Shown here: positions 31,900 to 41,190 of the stretch, in pieces
Numbering within the stretch: position 1 is the first letter of the stretch
Layout: each line of letters begins with the position of its first letter
Assembly: GCA_937901025.1 (NCBI GenBank)
Contig: CALCGR010000115.1
Span: 1-45,468, forward strand
Reading direction: 5' to 3'
From: an uncultured Bacteroidales bacterium
Lineage (GTDB): Bacteria > Bacteroidota > Bacteroidia > Bacteroidales > Paludibacteraceae
DNA length: 45,468 nt
Translations under genes and position numbers: made by a program
The notes under the pieces: model-generated
Told to the model about the DNA's origin: nothing
The model's input: only the letters and a program-made list of their open reading frames with translations
The model's database searches: none

Positions 31900-32186
31900 A
31901 AAAAAACGCGGATTTCTGTCTTGCTTATCCGCTGTTTGAGGTCCTGAGAAAACCCGTTTTAGTCGAATAAGCATTAGAAATCCACGCCGTGTATAACAAT
32001 CTATGCAAGAAGCATAGGTATAAAATACACCTATGGACATCTACCACTTACTTGTTTTCGATCTAAAACAAATTGAAATTTCTCAGGTTTCAAACAGTCG
32101 ATAACAAGCGTTAGTAAACGCCTTTAATTATTATGTCCTCACTGTTTTACATCTCGTGAGCGATGGACAGTTATGTCTGCCGGATG
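31900..32186. other. intergenic region between glycosyltransferase and mutB
   Basis: AT-rich and without a credible gene. GCGTT-agta-AACGC (32108-32112 with 32117-32121) is a small hairpin that might help end the mutA-mutB transcript, but it lacks a T run on the minus strand. I see no convincing promoter for the glycosyltransferase. Confidence 0.5.
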
Positions 32187-34325
32187 TTATTGCAACAGCA
32201 GTTCCATGATCGTGCAAGCGGCTTTAGCCACGGGACTACCGGGACCGAAGATAGCCGCTACACCGGCCTTGTACAGGAAGTCATAGTCCTGGGCGGGGAT
32301 AACACCACCGGCAATGACCATTATATCCTCACGACCGAGTTTCTTAAGTTCTGCAATCACTTGCGGAACCAAGGTCTTATGACCTGCGGCAAGCGAGCTG
32401 ACACCTAATACGTGAACGTCGTTCTCAACGGCTTGTTTAGCCGCCTCAGCAGGCGTCTGGAAGAGCGGACCCATATCCACGTCGAAACCGCAATCGGCAT
32501 AACCGGTAGCTACGACTTTGGCACCACGATCGTGACCATCTTGGCCCATCTTTGCGATCATGATACGAGGTTGACGACCTTCTTTCTTTGCGAACTCTGC
32601 GGTGAGTTCCTGAGCACGTTTGAAGTACTCATCATTCTTTGTTCCTGCTGCGTACACGCCTGAAATAGTTCTAATGGTTGCTTTATAACGTCCAACGACT
32701 TTCTCGCATGCGTCGGAAATCTCTCCTAAACTAGCGCGGAGGCCGGCAGCCTTCACAGCCAGTGCGAGTAGGTTCTCACCCTTCTTACCGTCAGCCCAAG
32801 CTTGAACGGAAGCGGTGATCTCTTGCAGAGCGGCTTGAACAGCCTTCTCGTCGCGGTTCTTACGCAGTTCCTGCAGACGAGCCTCCTGTTCTTTACGAAC
32901 CGCCGTGTTATCGACCTCCAAGATATCGATCGGGTCTTCGTGCTCCAGACGATACTCGTTCACACCGATGATCTTCTGTTCACCGGAGTCGATACGGGCT
33001 TGCGTGCGAGCCGCAGCTTCCTCGATACGCATCTTAGGAATACCTGTCTCAATAGCGGCAGCCATACCTCCTAGTTTCTCAATCTCCTGGATATGCTCCC
33101 AAGCCTTGTCAGCAATCTCCTTGGTCAGGCTCTCTACATAGTACGAACCGGCCCACGGGTCAATCTGTTTGCAAATCTTCGTTTCCTCTTGGATGAAGAT
33201 CTGGGTATTACGAGCAATACGGGCGGAGAAGTCCGTCGGCAGTGCGATAGCCTCATCAAGGGCGTTGGTGTGCAGCGACTGGGTGTGACCTAATGCCGCA
33301 GCCATAGCCTCGATACAAGTACGACCTACGTTGTTGTACGGGTCTTGTTCGGTCAGCGACCAACCCGACGTCTGGCAGTGCGTACGCAGTGCCATCGACT
33401 TGGGGTTCTTAGCACCGAAGCTCTTCACGATCTTTGCCCACAGCATACGGGCAGCACGCATCTTGGCAATCTCCATGAAGTGGTTCGTACCGATAGCCCA
33501 GAAGAAACTCAAACGCGGAGCAAACGTATCGACGCTCATTCCCGCATTCACACCGGCGCGGAGGTATTCCATACCGTCAGCCAAGGTGTAAGCCAACTCG
33601 ATATCCGCGGTGGCACCTGCCTCTTGCATGTGGTAACCGGAGATAGAGATAGAGTTGAACTTAGGCATGTTCTTCGACGTATATTCGAAGATATCGGCGA
33701 TGATCTTCATCGAGAACTTAGGAGGATAGATGTACGTATTACGCACCATGAACTCCTTCAAGATATCGTTTTGGATGGTACCCGCCATCTCTTCAAGTTG
33801 AGCCCCTTGCTCCAGACCGGCATTGATATAGAACGCCAGGATGGGCAGAACGGCACCATTCATCGTCATCGACACGGACATCTTATTCAACGGGATACCG
33901 GCAAACAGCACTTTCATATCCTCGAGCGAGCAGATGCTCACACCTGCCTTACCTACATCACCGACCACGCGAGCGTTATCGGCGTTATATCCACGATGGG
34001 TAGGAAGGTCGAAGGCAACCGACAGACCTTTCTGTCCGGAAGCCAGGTTACGACGATAGAAAGCATTCGACTCAGCAGCGGTGGAGAAGCCTGCATATTG
34101 ACGGATCGTCCAAGGACGCATCGGATACATACCGCTGTACGGGCCACGCAAGAAAGGCGGCAGACCGGCAGCGTAGTTGAGGTGCTCCATGCCCTCTAAA
34201 TCGGATTTGGTATAAACGGGTTTAACCTCAATCTTCTCAGGGGTTACCCAGTTCGTTTCGTTCGCTCCTTCAAACTTAGAAGCAGCTACTTTCTTGATAT
34301 CAATGTTTTTAAAATTCGGTTTCAT
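32187..34325 (-). CDS. mutB: methylmalonyl-CoA mutase large (alpha) subunit
   Basis: 712 residues. Adenosylcobalamin-dependent interconversion of succinyl-CoA and (R)-methylmalonyl-CoA, a key step of propionate formation or use. Substrate barrel: YSGMYPMRPWTIRQYAGF, FDLPTHRGYN, ISISGYHMQEAGATADIEL, RTHCQTSGWSLTEQDPYNN. The C-terminal cobalamin domain has the axial-His motif GQDGHDRGAK near residue 605 and GVSSLAAGHKTL. Full length. It starts eight bases after the mutA stop. Confidence 0.97.
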   Translation of the reverse strand: MKPNFKNIDIKKVAASKFEGANETNWVTPEKIEVKPVYTKSDLEGMEHLNYAAGLPPFLRGPYSGMYPMRPWTIRQYAGFSTAAESNAFYRRNLASGQKGLSVAFDLPTHRGYNADNARVVGDVGKAGVSICSLEDMKVLFAGIPLNKMSVSMTMNGAVLPILAFYINAGLEQGAQLEEMAGTIQNDILKEFMVRNTYIYPPKFSMKIIADIFEYTSKNMPKFNSISISGYHMQEAGATADIELAYTLADGMEYLRAGVNAGMSVDTFAPRLSFFWAIGTNHFMEIAKMRAARMLWAKIVKSFGAKNPKSMALRTHCQTSGWSLTEQDPYNNVGRTCIEAMAAALGHTQSLHTNALDEAIALPTDFSARIARNTQIFIQEETKICKQIDPWAGSYYVESLTKEIADKAWEHIQEIEKLGGMAAAIETGIPKMRIEEAAARTQARIDSGEQKIIGVNEYRLEHEDPIDILEVDNTAVRKEQEARLQELRKNRDEKAVQAALQEITASVQAWADGKKGENLLALAVKAAGLRASLGEISDACEKVVGRYKATIRTISGVYAAGTKNDEYFKRAQELTAEFAKKEGRQPRIMIAKMGQDGHDRGAKVVATGYADCGFDVDMGPLFQTPAEAAKQAVENDVHVLGVSSLAAGHKTLVPQVIAELKKLGREDIMVIAGGVIPAQDYDFLYKAGVAAIFGPGSPVAKAACTIMELLLQ

Positions 34326-34333
34326 AACTGCAA

Positions 34334-36214
34334 TTATTTATTAAGGAGTTGATTATTAAAGTCTTTTAAGGTATCCAGCACATTCGAGCGTACGTGGATG
34401 AAGTTCTTGATACCGAGCTTCTGGAGGTCCTCCATGCAAGCCGGAGCACCGGCTACGATGAAGATCTCCTTTGCGCCTTCGAGGTCTAACCACGCTTGCG
34501 GAGCGTAGGTAGCGTACTCGTCGTCGGAAGAGCAGAGAACGATGATATCGGCTTTCGCCTTACGGGCAGCCTTGATACCGTCCTTCACGGACTTGAAGCC
34601 ATTGTTATCAATCACTTTGTAACCGGCGCAAGCCAGGAAGTTACAACTGAACTGTGCACGAGCAATACGCATTGCCAGGTTACCAATCGTAAGCATGAAG
34701 GCTACCGGTTGTTTCTTAGCACCTTCGGTAGCTAAGCGCAGGTTCTCAAACTCTTCGGCAGCGCGAGCGCAAGGAATCGTCTGCAGTTCGGCACCGCAGT
34801 CTTTGCAGCCGCAAGCGCAAGCCGTGGCTTTGATCTTCTTACCGGCTTTCTCGGTGAAGTTCGGGAACTGGTTCGAACCCAGCAACGTCTCTTTACGTTT
34901 AGCAACGTCGCTCAGACGCGTCTTCAGGTTCTCCGCCATAGCCGCTTGAACCTTATTGTTGACGATCATCTCATACAGACCGCCTTGCTCTTGAATAGCC
35001 AGGAACTGCTTCCAAGCCTCTTGAGCGATAGCCGCGGTGAGGTTCTCGATATAATACGAACCGGCGGAAGGATCGATGACCTTATTGATATGGGTCTCTT
35101 CCTTCAACATCAGTTGTTGGTTGCGGGCAATACGCTCTGCAAAATCCGTAGGATCCTCGTAGGTGACATCAAACGGAGTAACCACGATCTCGTCTACACC
35201 GGCAATCGCCGCGGACATCGTCTCGGTCTGGCTACGCAGCAGGTTCACGTATGCGTCAAACACGGTCATATTGAAACGGGAGGTTTGTGCACTCACGTTC
35301 ATCTTCGCTGCCTCACGCAGGGCTTTCGTGAAGATAGGAGCCTTGTAAGCCTCTACAATCTTAGCCCATAACAGACGAGCGGCGCGGAACTTAGCAATCT
35401 CGATGAAGTAGTTCACACCGATACCCATGTTAAAGCGGATCTCGCGAGCCGCCAGGTAATTAGGAATGCCTGCCTCGGTGAGCATCGTCATATACTCGGC
35501 ACCCCAAGCCAGAGCGTAAGCCAGCTCTTGCGCGCTATAGGCGCCCGCGTTATTAAGGATAACGGAGTTCACGTTCACTACGCGATAATTAACGAGGGTC
35601 TTAGCGGCATTGATGGTAGCCACCAGTTTCTCGGTCACTTCCTCGCGGCTGAGTTTCTTACCTTGTAAGAGCATCTTCTTGAACGGGTCCACGTTGATCG
35701 AACCGCGCACCGCCTTGAAGTCGTAACCCATACGGCCGTAGTAACGAACGAGGATACCGGCGAGCTTCGGAGCTGCACAAGGGCAGATGGTGAAGTTCAG
35801 GTCGATAGCACGAGCATCGATACCTTCCAACAGCACCTTCACAAAGTGATAGGTGAGTTTGTCGGCATCCATGCAGAAGCCGATCGAAGTGATACCTTTT
35901 TGGAGCACTTCCAACGCCTTCGCATTCGCCTTACGGGCATTCTTGCAAGCGCAGATGTTCTGACGAATAGCCCATTCGTTGTTTTCCTTCGTTCCGCGAA
36001 CGTACGGGAATTGACCCGGGGCGGAAACGGTAGACTTCAGACCACGCAGGTCTTCTTGACGATAGAAAGGTTGCACATTGAACCCTTCCGTGGTGCGCCA
36101 TACGAGTTTTTTCTCGTAATCGGCACCCTTCAAGTCGGTAATGATCTTCTCCTTCCATTCCTTGGTGGAAATCTTCGGGAAGTCAGCCAACAGATTCAGT
36201 TTGTTTTCTGCCAT
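34334..36214 (-). CDS. mutA: methylmalonyl-CoA mutase small (beta) subunit
   Basis: 626 residues, the non-catalytic partner of MutB. It shares the barrel architecture (FYRQEDLRGL, GIGVNYFIEIAKFRAARLLWA, DPSAGSYYIENLTA). Its C-terminal cobalamin-like domain lacks the DxHxxG motif, as expected for the small subunit. A Cys-rich segment ACACGCKDCGAE near residue 470 is unusual to my eye. Transcribed leftward from the promoter at 36311-36342. No cobalamin riboswitch is apparent in the leader. Confidence 0.95.
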   Translation of the reverse strand: MAENKLNLLADFPKISTKEWKEKIITDLKGADYEKKLVWRTTEGFNVQPFYRQEDLRGLKSTVSAPGQFPYVRGTKENNEWAIRQNICACKNARKANAKALEVLQKGITSIGFCMDADKLTYHFVKVLLEGIDARAIDLNFTICPCAAPKLAGILVRYYGRMGYDFKAVRGSINVDPFKKMLLQGKKLSREEVTEKLVATINAAKTLVNYRVVNVNSVILNNAGAYSAQELAYALAWGAEYMTMLTEAGIPNYLAAREIRFNMGIGVNYFIEIAKFRAARLLWAKIVEAYKAPIFTKALREAAKMNVSAQTSRFNMTVFDAYVNLLRSQTETMSAAIAGVDEIVVTPFDVTYEDPTDFAERIARNQQLMLKEETHINKVIDPSAGSYYIENLTAAIAQEAWKQFLAIQEQGGLYEMIVNNKVQAAMAENLKTRLSDVAKRKETLLGSNQFPNFTEKAGKKIKATACACGCKDCGAELQTIPCARAAEEFENLRLATEGAKKQPVAFMLTIGNLAMRIARAQFSCNFLACAGYKVIDNNGFKSVKDGIKAARKAKADIIVLCSSDDEYATYAPQAWLDLEGAKEIFIVAGAPACMEDLQKLGIKNFIHVRSNVLDTLKDFNNQLLNK

Positions 36215-36310
36215 AGTTTAATGAATTAAAATGTATAAATTTATAAATGTATAAATGTATTTTCTAATCGCTCTATTGTGCGTTAAGCGCATAGTGCCCC
36301 TAACAGACTG

Positions 36311-36342
36311 CAAAGGTACGATTTTTTTTTGACTCTACCAAA
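36311..36342 (-). promoter_or_regulatory. promoter of mutA-mutB
   Basis: Minus-strand TTTGG (36342-36338) and TACCTTTG (36318-36311) with 19 bases between. The leader is about 90 bases. Confidence 0.75.
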
Positions 36343-36420
36343 TAAAAATTGAATAAAATGAACAAAATGTGTTAAAAAACATCGTTTCGTCGTTTTCGCG
36401 AACAAAAAATGAGGCTCGCG

Positions 36421-36452
36421 CTTGCGTATGTGCGCGAAATTTTGTAATTTTG
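36421..36452 (+). promoter_or_regulatory. promoter of the outer-membrane protein-mfd run
   Basis: CTTGC at 36421-36425 and TAATTTTG at 36445-36452, 19 bases apart; ATG 36473 follows about 15 bases after the expected start of transcription. Confidence 0.78.
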
Positions 36453-36472
36453 CAGCCGTAAATTGGGATAAT

Positions 36473-37201
36473 ATGAAACATTTTGTACTTATAATCGCCA
36501 TCCTTTGTAATGTCGCAGCCGTATCTGCTCAAGCAGATACCCTCTGGCGAGACAGTACCGTCGAGATCAGCGGAGAATGGGAAGTGAGGCGCATCGAACC
36601 GGCAAAAAAGATGAATGCCGTTGGAATACTCAATAATTTTACGCTTCCTTTGGAAGTCGGGTGCGCTTATACCCCAAAGAAAGGACAAACTAACCCCGGG
36701 TTCTATACCCGCACAGGACTGGAATATCGTTCGCATAAGACGGTCGGTTGGTGCCTTGCCGGCGAGTTTGATGCTTATACCCGCTGGTATAACGAGGTCG
36801 AGCAGTCCCTCACGAACATATCGAAAGGCAGAGACTGGACCATCGACCTACTCGTAGGTGGCGGCTATCGCTTCCCTTTGGTCAAGAACTTGAAAGAGTA
36901 CCTTAAACGACCCGAATACGACAATAAGTGGACATTAGGGCTTATGCTTTATGCAGGAGCCAGTTGCCTCACCTTGGAAAATATCACACCCGTGGAAGGA
37001 CAGAATACGTATATAGCCAACACGATCGATACGTGGGTGCCGTCCGCTAAACTGACTTGCAGTCTCGAATATTCCATTTGCTACGGGATAAGTCTCTATA
37101 CTACCATCGGGTATCTACAACACTTTATCAAATCCCCTGTCCAAAAAGACTTCGTGGGCGATTTAATCAATAGCATCGGTATCACTTTCTTCTTCCGCTA
37201 A
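36473..37201 (+). CDS. putative outer-membrane beta-barrel protein
   Basis: 242 residues from ATG 36473, which follows the promoter and opens a signal peptide (KHFVLIIAILCNVAAVSAQA). The mature part has alternating beta-strand pattern (GFYTRTGLEYRS, WTIDLLVGGGYRFPL, LTCSLEYSICYGISLYTTIGYL) and ends FFFR. I recognise only a general Bacteroidales outer-membrane barrel; no ligand or function can be given. mfd begins two bases after the stop. Confidence 0.75.
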   Translation: MKHFVLIIAILCNVAAVSAQADTLWRDSTVEISGEWEVRRIEPAKKMNAVGILNNFTLPLEVGCAYTPKKGQTNPGFYTRTGLEYRSHKTVGWCLAGEFDAYTRWYNEVEQSLTNISKGRDWTIDLLVGGGYRFPLVKNLKEYLKRPEYDNKWTLGLMLYAGASCLTLENITPVEGQNTYIANTIDTWVPSAKLTCSLEYSICYGISLYTTIGYLQHFIKSPVQKDFVGDLINSIGITFFFR

Positions 37202-37203
37202 TC

Positions 37204-40200
37204 TTGAAAACGAAACCATCACATATTCTCTTCACAGGGCTCTACGGTTCAGCCAGAGCAATGCAACTCAAGACGATCTGCCAAGACCGCCCTACGCTGA
37301 TTGTGATGGATAATGCCGACGAAGCCCTCTACCTCTATAAGGACCTGCAATCCCTGCTCCCCTCCTCCTCTACTCCCCTCCTCTTCTTCCCGACGTCTCA
37401 CCGACGCCGCCAAGGCACCGACGAGGCGATGCTCATCCAGCGAACGGAGGTCCTAAACGCCCTACTCCTCTCCACCTCTACCCCCTTACCCCCTTGCGTG
37501 GTCACTTATCCGGAGGCCTTGGCGGAACCTACGCCGCTACCCAAGGTGTTAACGGCGAACACGATCAACCTGCATGTAGGTCAGACGATTAACATGGGGA
37601 CCATCAAGCAGCAACTGTTGGAGCAACTGTTTGTGAAGGTGGATTTTGTGTACGAACCCGGACAGTTCGCCATCCGCGGAGGGATTATGGATATCTACTC
37701 GTTTAGTCACGAGAACCCCTATCGCCTCGATTTCTTCGGGGACGAGATAGACTCGATTCGCGAGTTTGATATCGAGACCCAACTCAGTAAAGACAAGTTG
37801 GAAGCCGTAGCCATCTCCCCCGCCTTGGAGGACAATGACGAGGCCGGATTCCTCACCGACTTTTTAGCAAAGGATACGCTATGGATAAGCAACGATTGGT
37901 CCCTTGTTAAATTTAAACTGGAGAGTTCCCCTACTCCCCTACCCCCCTACTCCCCTACTCCCGACACTATCGAGATTAACGTCAAGTCTTTCTTCCCGAC
38001 CTACGACAAGCGGGAGTTCCATACCGTTCCGCAGCCGCCGTTCCACAAGAACTTCGACTTACTCAAGGAGGACATCCGTCAGAAACAAGAGGCGGGGTAC
38101 ACCGTTTATATCCTGGCCGAGCAGCAGAAACAACTCGACCGCTTGCGGTCTATCCTTGATAGTCTTTCCGCCTCTCTGCCTCTCAACCTATCCGCCATCA
38201 ACTTTGTTCTCCTCTCCCTTCACTCCGGGTTCGTGGATCACGACAATAAAGTGGCGTATTACACGGACCACGAGATCTTTGAGCGTTTCCATCGGGTGAC
38301 GCTCCGCAGTGAGGAGGCCCGTAGGGGCAAGGCGATCCTGACACTCAAGGAGATCAACCAGCTGCGCGTAGGCGATTACGTCGTACATTCCGACCACGGT
38401 ATCGGTACCTTCGGCGGACTTGTCACTACGAATGTGAACGGCAAGCCGCAGGAGATGATTCGTATCCTTTACCGCGACGGCGATACGATCTTTGTGAGCA
38501 TACATAACCTCCACCGCATCAGCAAATACAAAGGTCGCGAGGGTTCCGCCCCCACCATATCCAAACTCGGTAGCGGAGCGTGGGAACGACTCAAGGAACG
38601 CACCAAAGACAAAGTCAAGGACATCGCCCGCGACCTCATCGCACTCTATGCTACGCGCAAGCAACAACAAGGTTTTGCGTACTCGCCCGACGGGTATATG
38701 CAGCACGAACTGGAGGCCTCTTTCCTTTATGAAGACACCGTTGACCAAGCCAAAGCCACGCTCGATGTCAAGCACGACTTGGAGAGTGCGCAACCGATGG
38801 ATCGTCTCATCTGCGGCGATGTAGGTTTTGGTAAGACGGAGGTCGCGATGCGAGCCGCCTTTAAGGTAGCTACCGACGGCAAACAAGTAGCCGTACTGGT
38901 ACCGACCACGGTACTGGCGTTACAGCATTACAACACGTTCAAGGAACGCTTTAAGAACTTCCCCGTCCGTATCGAATACCTATCACGAGGAAAGACAGCG
39001 AAACAGACGGCGGAGATACTCACGGACCTCAAGGCCGGTAAAATCGATATATTGATCGGTACCCACAAACTCGTGGGCAAACAAGTGCAGTGGCACGACC
39101 TAGGGCTACTCATCATCGATGAGGAACAGAAGTTCGGGGTCACGGTCAAGGAAAAACTCAAGTCCCTTCGCACAAACGTGGATGTACTGACCCTCACCGC
39201 TACACCTATCCCGAGAACGTTGCAGTTCTCGCTGCTCGGTGCCCGCGATCTGAGTATCATCAATACCCCGCCCCAGAACCGCTATCCTGTTCAGACGGAG
39301 ATCATCACCCCCGAGGATGAGGATATCATCAAAGAGGCGATTGAGCAAGAGATGGAACGCAACGGGCAGGTCTTCGTCGTCAATAACCGCATCGAGATGC
39401 TGCCGCGTATCGAGAACCGTATCCGCCAACTCTGCCCGGAGGCAAGGATTGTAGTAGCCCACGGCCAGATGCCCGCGGACGAGATGGAGCAGAAACTGGA
39501 GGACTTCATCAACTACGATTACGATATCCTCATCTCGACCACAATCATTGAGTCGGGGGTAGATATACCGAATGTGAATACGATGATCATCTACTCGGCA
39601 CAGCACTACGGTTTGGCGGACCTCCACCAACTGCGCGGACGCGTAGGCCGCAGCAACCGCAAGGCGTATTGTTACCTCGTCGCGCCCGAGAAAGAACTGT
39701 TGACCGAAGATGCCCGCCGTCGATTGAATGCCATCACGACATTTGCGGACTTAGGTTCGGGCTTTAACCTGGCAATGCAAGACCTTGATATCCGCGGAGC
39801 GGGCAATATGCTCGGAGCCGAACAATCGGGGTTCATCGCGGACCTGGGTTACGACACCTACCAACGCATCCTCAACGAAGCCGTAGAAGAACTCAAAGAT
39901 GAATGGCGGATGGGCGGAGAGGCAGAAGGGCCGATAGGCGAGGAGTGGTGCAATGACAGTCAACTCGAAAGCGACCTACCCCTCTGCTTCCCCAATACGT
40001 ATATTGAGAATATCTCGGAGCGTATCACACTATATAAAGAGTTGGATAGTCTCAACAACGAGGACGAGTTACTCGCCTTTGAGAAACGCCTCATCGACCG
40101 TTTTGGTCCTTTGCCAGAGGAGGCCTCGGAGTTGCTGAACGTAGTCCGACTGCGTTGGTTATGCTGCGAGATGGGTATCGAAAAGATCTTCCTCAAGCAG

Positions 40201-40419
40201 GAGCAGATGACGCTTTATTTTGTGGCCAACAAAGACGCCTATTGGCAAAGTGATATCTTCGGTAAGATACTGGACTATGCAGTGCATAAGACCGACCGGT
40301 GTCTGCTGAAGGAGGAAGTGAACCGACAAGGTGTCAAGACCGGTAAACGTTACCTCACTATCCAACAAGTCAAAACCTTAGGTGGAGCCATCCACTTGTT
40401 AAATAAGTTGAAAGTATGA
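37204..40419 (+). CDS. mfd: transcription-repair coupling factor Mfd
   Basis: 1071 residues. Removes RNA polymerase stalled at DNA lesions and recruits UvrA. Start is TTG 37204; the first ATG (37261) would cut into the conserved N-terminal UvrB-like region. The RNA-polymerase-interacting CarD-like domain begins near 386 (RVGDYVVHSDHGIGTFGGL). Helicase motifs include GDVGFGKTEVA near 537, DEEQKFG near 638, TATPIPRTLQFSL, and HQLRGRVGRSNRKAYCYL. The TRCF C-terminal domain is present. Four octamer arrays lie in the N-terminal third (37354-37385, 37462-37493, 37931-37962, 38168-38199) and give Ser/Pro/Thr/Leu-rich loops. ATGA overlap with kdsB. Confidence 0.95.
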   Translation: MKTKPSHILFTGLYGSARAMQLKTICQDRPTLIVMDNADEALYLYKDLQSLLPSSSTPLLFFPTSHRRRQGTDEAMLIQRTEVLNALLLSTSTPLPPCVVTYPEALAEPTPLPKVLTANTINLHVGQTINMGTIKQQLLEQLFVKVDFVYEPGQFAIRGGIMDIYSFSHENPYRLDFFGDEIDSIREFDIETQLSKDKLEAVAISPALEDNDEAGFLTDFLAKDTLWISNDWSLVKFKLESSPTPLPPYSPTPDTIEINVKSFFPTYDKREFHTVPQPPFHKNFDLLKEDIRQKQEAGYTVYILAEQQKQLDRLRSILDSLSASLPLNLSAINFVLLSLHSGFVDHDNKVAYYTDHEIFERFHRVTLRSEEARRGKAILTLKEINQLRVGDYVVHSDHGIGTFGGLVTTNVNGKPQEMIRILYRDGDTIFVSIHNLHRISKYKGREGSAPTISKLGSGAWERLKERTKDKVKDIARDLIALYATRKQQQGFAYSPDGYMQHELEASFLYEDTVDQAKATLDVKHDLESAQPMDRLICGDVGFGKTEVAMRAAFKVATDGKQVAVLVPTTVLALQHYNTFKERFKNFPVRIEYLSRGKTAKQTAEILTDLKAGKIDILIGTHKLVGKQVQWHDLGLLIIDEEQKFGVTVKEKLKSLRTNVDVLTLTATPIPRTLQFSLLGARDLSIINTPPQNRYPVQTEIITPEDEDIIKEAIEQEMERNGQVFVVNNRIEMLPRIENRIRQLCPEARIVVAHGQMPADEMEQKLEDFINYDYDILISTTIIESGVDIPNVNTMIIYSAQHYGLADLHQLRGRVGRSNRKAYCYLVAPEKELLTEDARRRLNAITTFADLGSGFNLAMQDLDIRGAGNMLGAEQSGFIADLGYDTYQRILNEAVEELKDEWRMGGEAEGPIGEEWCNDSQLESDLPLCFPNTYIENISERITLYKELDSLNNEDELLAFEKRLIDRFGPLPEEASELLNVVRLRWLCCEMGIEKIFLKQEQMTLYFVANKDAYWQSDIFGKILDYAVHKTDRCLLKEEVNRQGVKTGKRYLTIQQVKTLGGAIHLLNKLKV
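37354..37385 (+). repeat. octamer tandem array 1 in mfd
   Basis: Four units: CTGCTCCC, CTCCTCCT, CTACTCCC, CTCCTCTT. Encodes LLPSSSTPLLF, a low-complexity stretch between conserved UvrB-like strands. Confidence 0.75.
37462..37493 (+). repeat. octamer tandem array 2 in mfd
   Basis: Four units: CTACTCCT, CTCCACCT, CTACCCCC, TTACCCCC. Encodes LLLSTSTPLPP just before the conserved VVTYPEALAE. Confidence 0.78.
37931..37962 (+). repeat. octamer tandem array 3 in mfd
   Basis: Four units: CTACTCCC, CTACCCCC, CTACTCCC, CTACTCCC. Nearly identical to 17793-17824 in the ABC ATPase but read in a different frame (SPTPLPPYSPTP here). Confidence 0.88.
38168..38199 (+). repeat. octamer tandem array 4 in mfd (degenerate)
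   Basis: Four units: CCGCCTCT, CTGCCTCT, CAACCTAT, CCGCCATC. Same unit type as the yggS array. Encodes SASLPLNLSAI. Confidence 0.65.
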
Positions 40420-41183
40420 AATTTATAGGAATCATTCCGGCGCGTTATGCTTCGACCCGTTTCCCGGGCAAGCCTTTGGTGGATATCGGCGGTAAGCCGA
40501 TGATCCAGCGTGTCTATGAACAAGCCAAGAAAGTATTGGATACCGTCCTCGTCGCCACCGACGATGAACGCATCTACAATACCGTTCGCTCCTTTGGCGG
40601 CGAAGTCGTTATGACCCGCACCGACCATAAATGCGGTACCGACCGCTGCCTGGAGGCCTACGATAAATGGAAGCACTCTACTCCCGACAACGAAGTTGTC
40701 ATCATCAACATCCAAGGCGATGAGCCTTTTATTCAGCCGGAGCAGATAGAGGCGATTATGTCGTGTTTCCCGACCGAGATAGCGACGTTAGTGAAACCCT
40801 TCACCACGGAGGATAGTTTAGCGGACCTGGAGAATCCCAATACCCCCAAGGTAGAGTTCACCATGGACAATGGGCAATGCATGGTGGGAATAGCAAGGAT
40901 GTTCTCCCGTTCCGTCATTCCGTACCTTCGCGGCATACCGAAGGAACAGTGGCTCGAACAAGGCAAGCATTATCGTCATATCGGAATGTATGCTTATCGG
41001 GCGGATATACTAAGGCAGATAACCGCCTTACCCCAATCGGACTTGGAGAAAGCGGAGAGTCTGGAACAACTGCGTTGGCTTGAGAACGGATATCAGATTA
41101 AGGTGGCGGTTTGTACCACGTACTCGATGGGTATCGACACCCCGGAAGATTTAAAACAAGCATTAGAATTTTTAAATAAATAA
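40416..41183 (+). CDS. kdsB: 3-deoxy-manno-octulosonate cytidylyltransferase
   Basis: 255 residues. Activates Kdo to CMP-Kdo for lipopolysaccharide inner core. Signatures: GIIPARYASTRFPGKPL at the N terminus, VATDDERI, MTRTDHKCGTDRC, INIQGDEPFI, and YRHIGMYAYRADIL. Complete. Overlaps mfd by four bases (ATGA) and precedes deoD by seven. Confidence 0.96.
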   Translation: MKFIGIIPARYASTRFPGKPLVDIGGKPMIQRVYEQAKKVLDTVLVATDDERIYNTVRSFGGEVVMTRTDHKCGTDRCLEAYDKWKHSTPDNEVVIINIQGDEPFIQPEQIEAIMSCFPTEIATLVKPFTTEDSLADLENPNTPKVEFTMDNGQCMVGIARMFSRSVIPYLRGIPKEQWLEQGKHYRHIGMYAYRADILRQITALPQSDLEKAESLEQLRWLENGYQIKVAVCTTYSMGIDTPEDLKQALEFLNK

Positions 41184-41190
41184 TACAACT

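Larger units (their letters stand above)
36215..36472. other. divergent promoter region mutA / outer-membrane protein
   Basis: Two back-to-back Bacteroidota promoters (36311-36342 leftward, 36421-36452 rightward). The mutA leader contains ATGTATAA-type AT repeats (36230-36260) and the near-palindrome TGCGTTAAGCGCA. CGCGC (36417-36421) and GCGCG (36432-36436) form a small dyad around the rightward -33 box that could be an operator. Confidence 0.6.

Noticed and set aside
32108..32121. Intrinsic terminator for mutA-mutB
   Set aside because: The stem is only five bp and no U run follows on the minus strand.
36215..36310. Cobalamin riboswitch in the mutA leader
   Set aside because: The leader is under 100 bases, AT-rich, and lacks B12-box-like sequence.
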